Assembly (NCBI GenBank): GCA_002421825.1
Contig: DISR01000078.1
Span: 1 to 20,121 of the forward strand
Reading direction: 5' to 3'
Length of the DNA: 20,121 nt
From: Thiobacillus sp. UBA6205
Lineage (GTDB): Bacteria > Pseudomonadota > Gammaproteobacteria > Burkholderiales > Thiobacillaceae
Shown here piece after piece: positions 15,162-20,121 of this stretch (its first letter is position 1; every line of letters starts with the position of its first letter). The position numbers and the translations under genes were made by a program. The notes below the pieces were generated by a model. The model made no database searches. It saw only the letters and a program-made list of their open reading frames with translations, and was not told the DNA's origin.

Positions 15162-16076
15162 ATGTATCTAGCCCATTTCGGCCTGCGCGAATTCCCGTTC
15201 AGCATCACCCCCGACACCAGCTTCTTCTTTTCCAGCGCCGACCACCAGGAAGCGCTCAACACCCTGCTGATCGCCGTCAGGAACGGCGAGGGCTTCATCA
15301 AGATCACCGGCGAGGTGGGCACCGGCAAGACCCTGCTGTGCCGCCAGTTCCTTTCCGGCATCAACCGCGATGCCGCGGACGGACAGGGCCGCTTCGTCAC
15401 CGCCTACATTCCCAATCCCTATCTCGAGCCGCGCACGCTGCTGCTGGCGCTGGCCGAGGAAATCGGCATCGAGCTGGAACGCGAAGCCGACCAGTACCGC
15501 CTGCTGAAATCGCTTACTCGCGCGCTGCTCGATTTCGCGCGTGCCGGCAAGCGCGTGGTGCTCTGCCTCGACGAAGCCCAGGCCATGCCGCTGGAGAGCC
15601 TGGAAGCGATCCGCCTGCTGTCCAACCTGGAAACCGAGAAGCGCAAGCTGCTGCAGATCGTCCTGTTCGGCCAGCCCGAGCTCAACCAGAAGCTGCATCA
15701 GGATTCGATACGGCAATTGAACCAGCGCATCATGTTTCATTACCACCTGGGCCCGATCAACCGCGACGATCTCGAGTACTATCTGGCGCACCGCCTCAGT
15801 GTGGCAAGATTCAAGGGTGAAGGCCTGTTCAGCCAAGGCGCGATCAGGCAGCTGCATGCGGCGAGCGGCGGCATCCCGCGCCTGGTGAATATCCTCGCGC
15901 ACAAGGCCCTGATGCTGGCTTACGGCGAAGGCAGGCAGCGAATCGAGGGACGACATGTGCGCGCAGCGGCGAGAGATACCGAGGCGGCCAGAAAAAATCC
16001 GTGGCGCTGGTGGGCAGCGGCGGCCGCCCTGCTGCTCGTTGCCGGCGCCGGACTGGGGTGGATGAGTTTGCGATGA
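15162..16076 (+). CDS. mshM: MshM, AAA+ ATPase (ExeA/GspA-like)
   Basis: This 304-residue protein is an ExeA-type ATPase anchored in the inner membrane. It starts MYLAHFGLREFPFSITPD, the family's N-terminal signature. Walker A is GEVGTGKT (50-57) and Walker B is VVLCLDEAQ with Asp137-Glu138. A later stretch, ASGGIPRLVNILAHKALMLAY, is typical of the sensor-2 region of the family. A single membrane helix lies at about 283-300 (WRWWAAAAALLLVAGAGLGW), but there is no large periplasmic domain, which in ExeA/GspA binds peptidoglycan. It may instead act with MshN, the adjacent periplasmic TPR protein, to help insert or assemble the secretin. A strong GGGAGGAG lies about 12 bases before the start. 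It overlaps mshN by four bases. Confidence 0.92.
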   Translation: MYLAHFGLREFPFSITPDTSFFFSSADHQEALNTLLIAVRNGEGFIKITGEVGTGKTLLCRQFLSGINRDAADGQGRFVTAYIPNPYLEPRTLLLALAEEIGIELEREADQYRLLKSLTRALLDFARAGKRVVLCLDEAQAMPLESLEAIRLLSNLETEKRKLLQIVLFGQPELNQKLHQDSIRQLNQRIMFHYHLGPINRDDLEYYLAHRLSVARFKGEGLFSQGAIRQLHAASGGIPRLVNILAHKALMLAYGEGRQRIEGRHVRAAARDTEAARKNPWRWWAAAAALLLVAGAGLGWMSLR

Positions 16077-17194
16077 GCCTGATCAATCAAATGCTGCAGG
16101 ACCTGGAAAAGCGCCAGCCGGGCGGGGAAACCCACCCGCTGTCTGCCGTGCGCGCCGCAACCAGGTACCGCAAGGTGCGCTATTTCTGGCCCTTGCTGCT
16201 ATTGCTGGTCGCCGCTGCCGGCGCGCTTGCCTGGCAGTTGCTGCAGGCGCCCGCCTCCTTCGGGCCGGCGCCACAACCCTTGACCGCTGCCGCTCCGCTG
16301 CCGGCCGCCGCGCTCCCTGCCGCCATCGAGCCGGAATCCAGGCCGATGCCGGAATCCCCCCCCGAAACCTCTGCGGAGCCTGCAGCGGTTTCCGGGCCCG
16401 CCGTCGACGCGCCTGCGAGCCGCCCCCCTGTCCTGTCCGGCCTGAAGGAATCGACCGAACTCAGCTTCATGCCCCGGCCTGCAGAACCCGCTCCGAAAAC
16501 TGCCGGCCTGCCGCCACCGCCGGCCGCAAAAAAACTGCCGCCGGCAACTTCACAGGTCGCCCCGATCATCACCTCTGATGCGGCAACTCCGGCCAACGTC
16601 ACCAAACAGGTCAGGCAACTCACCCCCTCTCAGCGCGCGGAAAACGAATACCGCAAGGCCTTGTCCCTCGTCCAGCAGGGCCGGGTCGCCGAAGCGACGG
16701 ACGCGCTCTCCCTCGCCCTGCAGCAGGATGCACGGCATGCCGCGGCGCGCCAGACGCTCATCGGCCTGCTGATCGAAGCACGACGCTTCGGCGAGGCGGA
16801 ACGCAGGCTGCAGGAAGGACTGAGCCTCGACCGCGCCCAGCCAGAATTGGCCATGACCCTGGCGCGCCTGCAGGTCGAACGCGGCGACACCGATGCCGCC
16901 ATCACGACCCTGGAACGCAGCCAGTCCCATGCCGCCGACCGTGCCGATTACCAGGCTTTCATGGCGGCGTTGTTGCAGCGCCAGGGTCGCCACGGCGAGG
17001 CCATCGAACATTACCGCCAGGCCCTGCGCCGCTCGCCGTCCGCCGTCTGGCAGATGGGCCTGGGCATTTCCCTGCAAGCCGAAAACCGTTACCAGGAAGC
17101 GCGCGAAGCCTTCAGCCGCGCCAGAGCCGCCAATACCCTCAGCCCCGAATTGCAGGCTTTCGTCGAGCAGCGTCTCAGACAACTAGGGCAGTGA
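16073..17194 (+). CDS. mshN: MshN, inner-membrane TPR protein
   Basis: This 373-residue bitopic protein begins MSLINQMLQDLEKRQ, a conserved opening of the MshN family, with a membrane helix at about 40-60 (YFWPLLLLLVAAAGALAWQLL). Residues about 65-185 form a Pro/Ala-rich linker that would span the periplasm. The C-terminal half, from about residue 195, consists of TPRs (AENEYRKALSLVQQGRVAEATDAL, HGEAIEHYRQALRRSPSAVWQMGLG) that likely bind other pilus components, such as the secretin. The ATG at 16073 overlaps the mshM stop (ATGA); the longer frame to 16001 would disrupt this. It is the last msh gene here. mshE and mshG, which follow it in Vibrio, are absent. Confidence 0.9.
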   Translation: MSLINQMLQDLEKRQPGGETHPLSAVRAATRYRKVRYFWPLLLLLVAAAGALAWQLLQAPASFGPAPQPLTAAAPLPAAALPAAIEPESRPMPESPPETSAEPAAVSGPAVDAPASRPPVLSGLKESTELSFMPRPAEPAPKTAGLPPPPAAKKLPPATSQVAPIITSDAATPANVTKQVRQLTPSQRAENEYRKALSLVQQGRVAEATDALSLALQQDARHAAARQTLIGLLIEARRFGEAERRLQEGLSLDRAQPELAMTLARLQVERGDTDAAITTLERSQSHAADRADYQAFMAALLQRQGRHGEAIEHYRQALRRSPSAVWQMGLGISLQAENRYQEAREAFSRARAANTLSPELQAFVEQRLRQLGQ

Positions 17195-17202
17195 AATCCC
17201 TA

Positions 17203-17322
17203 TTAACCACGGGGGACACGGGGAGCACGGGGAAGGCCAAGTAAAAAGTATATTTCTTGCAACTCCCAAAATTGAATTCTTTCAGGGTTTTCCCCGTGTC
17301 CCCCGTGCTCCCCGTGGTTAAA
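17203..17322. repeat. Palindromic GC-rich repeat, family B, copy 1
   Basis: The left arm (17203-17232) is TTAACC followed by three CACGGGG units 9 bases apart. The right arm (17288-17322) carries the same units on the other strand and ends GGTTAAA, so the pair makes an imperfect long hairpin. The 55-base core is AT-rich and unlike that of copy 2. Translated, this kind of repeat gives HGEHGGHGE-like or RAPRVPRG-like strings, seen often in misannotated ORFs. It lies eight bases after the mshN stop, so it fills most of the 242-base gap before the next gene. Confidence 0.9.
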
Positions 17323-17360
17323 GGTTTTTTCGCTTTTTCCGCAAACCTGGCCTAAAAGGG

Positions 17361-17366
17361 TAAAAT
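17361..17366 (+). promoter_or_regulatory. Weak candidate -10 element ahead of the ykgJ-type gene
   Basis: TAAAAT at 17361-17366 lies about 70 bases before the start codon, preceded by GGG. No convincing -35 is seen; TTCCGC at 17337-17342 is 18 bases upstream but a poor match. A similar GGTACAAT occurs before the cbbQ-type gene at 19200-19207. Confidence 0.25.
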
Positions 17367-17436
17367 AGCCGCCCCAGGCAAGTTCAGCGCGTTTTCCCGG
17401 TTCCGACACCGGACACGCCCAAGGCAGGTAAGCATC

Positions 17437-18369
17437 ATGAGCAGCGACAACATCGACATTTCCGAATCTCCCTTTACGCCCAGTCCGGTACTGCCGACGA
17501 GCTTCGAAGGCGACAAGGTCATCCAGTTCCAGTGCCGCAAGGGCATCGAGTGCTGGAACGCCTGCTGTTCCAACATCGACATCATGCTCACGCCCTATGA
17601 CATCATCCGCCTGAAAAAGCGGCTGGGCATGACCTCCACCGAGTTCCTGCAGCAATACACCTATCCCTTCGAGTTCGGCCGCAACGACATCGCCGGCGTC
17701 AAGTACAAGCCGGTCGAAGGCGGCACCGCCTGCCAGTTCATGCGCCCCGAAGGCTGCAGCGTGTACGAAGACCGCCCCACCGCCTGCCGTTACTATCCGG
17801 TCGCCCTGCTGTCCATCCGCCGCGCCGACGAGTTCACCGACCGCGCCCAGTACGCCCTGGTGCAGGAGTCGCATTGCAAGGGCCACTTCGAGCCGCGTAG
17901 CCTCAGCGTCGACGAATACCGCAAGGAGCAGGGGCTGGACGAATACGACGAGCACGGCCGCGGCTGGCGCCAGCTCATCCTCAAGAAGAAATCCGCCGGC
18001 CCGACCGTGGGCAATGCCTCGCAGCGCAGCCTGCAGCTCTTCTTCATGGCCTGCTATGACGTCGACCAGTTCCGCGAATTCGTCATGTCGCCCGCGTTCC
18101 AGGACGTCTACGACATCCCTGCCGAGGAACAGGCCAAGTGGGCGGATGACATCGAAATGATGAATTTCGGCTTCCGCCTTATCCGCCAGGTGCTGTTCAA
18201 CGAAATGACCATCGACATGCGACCCGACGCCATGGAACGCAGATTGGCCCGCAAGAAGGAGCGTGAGGCCGAGCTCGACAAGATCGTCGAGAAGCTGCCG
18301 GTGGAAGAATTTGTCAAGCCCATCCCGGAAGAAGAGAAGTACGACAAGTACAAGTTCTCGGACTCCTGA
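17437..18369 (+). CDS. YkgJ-family cysteine-cluster protein (putative Zn/Fe chelator)
   Basis: This 310-residue soluble protein is of the YkgJ (CxxCxxCC-like) family, whose members are annotated as zinc- or iron-chelating but mostly uncharacterised. The N-terminal metal-binding pattern is clear: Cys33, Cys39, Cys43-Cys44 (CRKGIECWNACC), Cys99, Cys107, Cys117 (in CSVYEDRPTACRYYP) and Cys147 (HC). EGCSVYEDRPTACRYYP is the family signature. The C-terminal half, rich in Arg, Lys and Glu, has a helical region (ERRLARKKEREAELDKIVEKL) and no assigned domain. The start has AGGTAAGCATC, a good Shine-Dalgarno sequence. It stands alone, bounded by a palindromic repeat upstream and a stem-loop downstream. 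I cannot link it to the pilus genes. Confidence 0.87.
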   Translation: MSSDNIDISESPFTPSPVLPTSFEGDKVIQFQCRKGIECWNACCSNIDIMLTPYDIIRLKKRLGMTSTEFLQQYTYPFEFGRNDIAGVKYKPVEGGTACQFMRPEGCSVYEDRPTACRYYPVALLSIRRADEFTDRAQYALVQESHCKGHFEPRSLSVDEYRKEQGLDEYDEHGRGWRQLILKKKSAGPTVGNASQRSLQLFFMACYDVDQFREFVMSPAFQDVYDIPAEEQAKWADDIEMMNFGFRLIRQVLFNEMTIDMRPDAMERRLARKKEREAELDKIVEKLPVEEFVKPIPEEEKYDKYKFSDS

Positions 18370-18377
18370 TACCTGTT

Positions 18378-18397
18378 TGCCCCAAGATGTTGGGGCA
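18378..18397. other. Perfect 8-base stem-loop after the ykgJ-type gene
   Basis: TGCCCCAA (18378-18385) and TTGGGGCA (18390-18397) flank a 4-base GATG loop, nine bases after the stop codon. No T-run follows on either strand, so it is not a standard intrinsic terminator; it might stabilise the 3' end of the message or assist factor-dependent termination. Confidence 0.55.
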
Positions 18398-18525
18398 GCA
18401 CACCCTTTCACCGCGCCATCGGCCTGCCTGCCCCCCCGAACGCGCGGCCTTACGGCCGACGGACGGCTTCAAGTTTGCGGCAATTCCGGCCGATGCAGTA
18501 AACCCAGAGTGCGAAAGGGCATGAC

Positions 18526-18960
18526 ATGCATCCGCTTGCCATCTATTTCCTGATATTTCCGCTGACCGCCCAGGCAGACCTGTACAAGTGCACGGACAAG
18601 ACGGGCAAGGTCACCTATACCAACGCCGCCTGCGCCAAGGTCGGCCTCAGGGAAGCCAAAATCATTCCGCCGCCGCCACCGCCGGCGCTCGACAAACCCG
18701 TCAAGGCGGCCGAACCGTCCAAGGCCGCCATTGAAAAAAGCGCCGGCTCCGGCAAGACCAGGGACACCGTTGCCTTGAGGCTGGTCAAGTCCACGCAAGG
18801 CAGCCAGGACGAATGCGCAAAACTCAACGGCGACATGGGCCGGATCATGGACCAGATGGATGCCGCACACCGCAGCGGCCAAACCCCGGATGAGGAAGCA
18901 GGCTGGAACAAAGTCCTGAAGAAACTCCAGAACGAAAAAAACCGGCTCGGCTGTTTCTGA
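18526..18960 (+). CDS. Small exported DUF4124-domain protein
   Basis: This 144-residue protein begins with a short signal-like segment (MHPLAIYFLIFPLTAQA, cleavage after Ala17), lacking a positive charge before the hydrophobic part. The mature N-terminus DLYKCTDKTGKVTYTNAAC (Cys22, Cys36) is a clear DUF4124 domain, a small domain of unknown function common in proteobacterial envelope proteins. A Pro-run (IIPPPPPPALDKP) and a Lys-rich helical region with Cys (ECAKLNGDMGRIMDQMDAAH) follow, ending RLGCF. The start has AAAGGG about six bases ahead; an out-of-frame ATG lies at 18521. It is a stand-alone gene, separated by 156 bases from the YkgJ-type gene and followed within 15 bases by the second family B repeat. 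Confidence 0.8.
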   Translation: MHPLAIYFLIFPLTAQADLYKCTDKTGKVTYTNAACAKVGLREAKIIPPPPPPALDKPVKAAEPSKAAIEKSAGSGKTRDTVALRLVKSTQGSQDECAKLNGDMGRIMDQMDAAHRSGQTPDEEAGWNKVLKKLQNEKNRLGCF

Positions 18961-18974
18961 GCCAGACAAAAACA

Positions 18975-19105
18975 TTTAACCACGGGGGACACGGGGAGCA
19001 CGGGGTAAAAGCGATTCAATATCAAGGCACAAAGACACACGCTGCCTTGCCTGAATGAAACCTTTATTGGTTTTCCCCGTGTCCCCCGTGCTCCCCGTGG
19101 TTAAA
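18975..19105. repeat. Palindromic GC-rich repeat, family B, copy 2
   Basis: The left arm (18975-19005) and right arm (19071-19105) match those of the copy at 17203-17322 almost base for base, including the flanking TTAAA. The 65-base core differs, containing CAAGGCACAAAGACACAC. After the right arm both copies continue into a similar CGCTTTTTC. It starts 14 bases after the DUF4124 stop and occupies most of the 284-base gap before the next gene. Confidence 0.9.
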
Positions 19106-19201
19106 GCCCTTCGCTTTTTCAATTCGCCATACCACGTTCTGCCGCACGCTGACGCGCAACAACCTTGCCCTGCGCATGGAATAAGAAAACGGGGACAAAG
19201 G

Positions 19202-19207
19202 TACAAT
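19202..19207 (+). promoter_or_regulatory. Weak candidate -10 element ahead of the CbbQ-type gene
   Basis: TACAAT (five of six consensus bases) lies 37 bases before the start codon, preceded by GG. The best upstream partner (TGGAAT at 19177-19182, 19-base spacing) is poor. No Shine-Dalgarno sequence is visible before the ATG at 19245. Confidence 0.3.
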
Positions 19208-19244
19208 TGGCAGGCACTTCGCCAATAACCGACAACCCCGCTCC

Positions 19245-20057
19245 ATGGACAGCGCCCAGTCTCCCACCGAATCGCATTTCATCACCCAGGAACCCTATTA
19301 CGAGCCCGTCGGCAACGAGGTGGCCCTGTTCGAGGCTGCGTATGCCAACCGCCTGCCGATACTGCTGAAAGGCCCCACCGGCTGCGGCAAGACCCGCTTC
19401 ATGGAATACATGGCGTGGCGGCTCAGGCGGCCCTTGATCACGGTGTCCTGCCACGACGACCTCACCACGTCCGATCTCGTCGGCCGCTACCTGGTCAAGG
19501 GCGGCGAGACCACCTGGGTCGACGGCCCGCTCACCCGCGCCGTGCGCGCCGGCGGAATCTGCTATCTCGATGAAATCGTCGAGGCGCGCAAGGACACCAT
19601 GGTAGTGATCCACCCGCTCGCCGACGACCGCCGCATGATGCCGATCGAGAAGCTCGGCCAGCTGCTGGAAGCGCCGGCAGAATTCTGTCTCGCCATCTCC
19701 TACAATCCCGGCTACCAGAGCGTGCTGAAGGAACTCAAGCAGTCCACGCGCCAGCGCTTCGTCGCGCTCTCCTTCGACTATCCCAGGCCCGAGCTCGAAG
19801 CAAAAATCATCCGCCATGAAACCGGACTTGACGAATCCGCCACCCTGAAACTCCTCAAGCTCGCGGAAATGACGCGCAACCTCAAGGGCAACGGCCTCGA
19901 GGAAGGCGCTTCCACGCGCCTCCTGGTGCACGCCGGCAAGCTCATCGCCCAGGGCGTCGAGCCGCGCGCCGCCTGCCAGGGTGCGGTGGCGCTGGCACTG
20001 ACCGATGACAGCGACATGATCGCGGCGGTCAACGAACTGATCGCGGCGCTGTTCTGA
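19245..20057 (+). CDS. cbbQ: CbbQ/NirQ/NorQ-family MoxR AAA+ ATPase
   Basis: This 270-residue AAA+ ATPase carries Walker A GPTGCGKT (43-50), the family-specific SCHDDLTTSDLVGRYL, Walker B ICYLDEI (Asp109-Glu110), sensor-1 region SYNPGYQ and an arginine-finger segment STRQRF (167-172). In this family CbbQ works with a VWA partner (CbbO) to reactivate inhibited RuBisCO, and NirQ/NorQ, with NorD, matures nitric oxide reductase. The sequence alone does not decide between these; CbbQ is preferred by overall resemblance. No RuBisCO or nitric oxide reductase gene is in view. The ATG at 19245 has no clear Shine-Dalgarno sequence. The stop overlaps the start of the next gene (TGATG), so an operon runs out of the window. 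Confidence 0.85.
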   Translation: MDSAQSPTESHFITQEPYYEPVGNEVALFEAAYANRLPILLKGPTGCGKTRFMEYMAWRLRRPLITVSCHDDLTTSDLVGRYLVKGGETTWVDGPLTRAVRAGGICYLDEIVEARKDTMVVIHPLADDRRMMPIEKLGQLLEAPAEFCLAISYNPGYQSVLKELKQSTRQRFVALSFDYPRPELEAKIIRHETGLDESATLKLLKLAEMTRNLKGNGLEEGASTRLLVHAGKLIAQGVEPRAACQGAVALALTDDSDMIAAVNELIAALF

Positions 20058-20121
20058 TGGCGACCGAACTCAAGCAGGGCCATTACTACAGCAACGGCGC
20101 CTACGGCCGCAACTGGGGCGT
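20057..20121 (+). CDS. Start of an unidentified gene, cut by window end
   Basis: An ATG at 20057 shares its A with the stop codon of the preceding ATPase gene (TGATG). The visible 21 residues read MATELKQGHYYSNGAYGRNWG and run open to the window edge. I do not recognise it. The tight overlap suggests co-translation with the ATPase. The visible part looks soluble and does not obviously resemble the start of a VWA protein (CbbO/NorD). Confidence 0.6.
   Translation, partial: MATELKQGHYYSNGAYGRNWG

Noticed and set aside
13031..15400. 789-codon open frame on the minus strand
   Set aside because: It is antisense to mshK, mshL and mshM, all of which have strong family motifs on the + strand.
18378..18397. 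Stem-loop considered as a rho-independent terminator
   Set aside because: There is no T-run on either side, so it was listed as a structure only.
17203..18411. 402-codon open frame on the minus strand containing NHGEHGGHGE and RAPRVPRG strings
   Set aside because: These strings are translations of the palindromic repeat, and the rest is antisense to the YkgJ-type gene.

Overview
The window reads as high-GC proteobacterial DNA, most likely a betaproteobacterium. This rests on gene content and style (a complete-looking MSHA-type pilus block, a CbbQ/NirQ-type ATPase, a YkgJ-family protein) and not on any marker gene, so the assignment is tentative. Almost all coding is on the + strand. The long minus-strand open frames are high-GC shadows of the real genes.

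Positions 1-17194 are one large MSHA (mannose-sensitive haemagglutinin) type IV pilus locus. Its first part is a structural block. It begins with an atypical prepilin (85-603), an MshB-like prepilin (653-1123) and the probable major pilin MshA (1254-1622), which has its own candidate promoter and a textbook terminator. Next come an unrecognised 107-residue gene (1671-1994) and a very large TPR / O-GlcNAc-transferase-like / FkbM-methyltransferase fusion (2019-5555). The block then resumes with minor prepilins MshC, MshD, MshO and MshP and the large exported MshQ (5724-10504). After a 144-base AT-rich gap with a candidate promoter comes the assembly block: MshI (PilM-like), a PilN-like protein, MshJ, MshK, the secretin MshL, the AAA+ ATPase MshM and the TPR protein MshN (10649-17194). 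The motor ATPase MshE and inner-membrane platform MshG are not in the window; they may lie to the left. Relative to the Vibrio order (I-J-K-L-M-N-E-G-F-B-A-C-D-O-P-Q) the locus is circularly permuted, with mshQ joined to mshI.

Positions 17195-20121 hold unrelated genes. A YkgJ-family cysteine-cluster protein and a small secreted DUF4124 protein are bracketed by two copies of a palindromic repeat with a 9-base CACGGGG period. A CbbQ/NirQ-family MoxR ATPase follows, then the start of another gene cut by the window edge. CbbQ suggests autotrophy (RuBisCO activation) or denitrification, but no RuBisCO or reductase gene is visible.

The most striking observations are three. A second palindromic repeat family (AAGGCAAAAGGC / GCCTTTTGCCTT) appears to encode the N-terminal signal peptide of MshK. 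A glycosyltransferase-methyltransferase fusion sits inside the pilin block and is a candidate pilin-modification enzyme. A 15-base tandem duplication has duplicated the mshD start codon at the mshC/mshD overlap. No tRNA, rRNA, CRISPR array, insertion sequence or phage gene was recognised.
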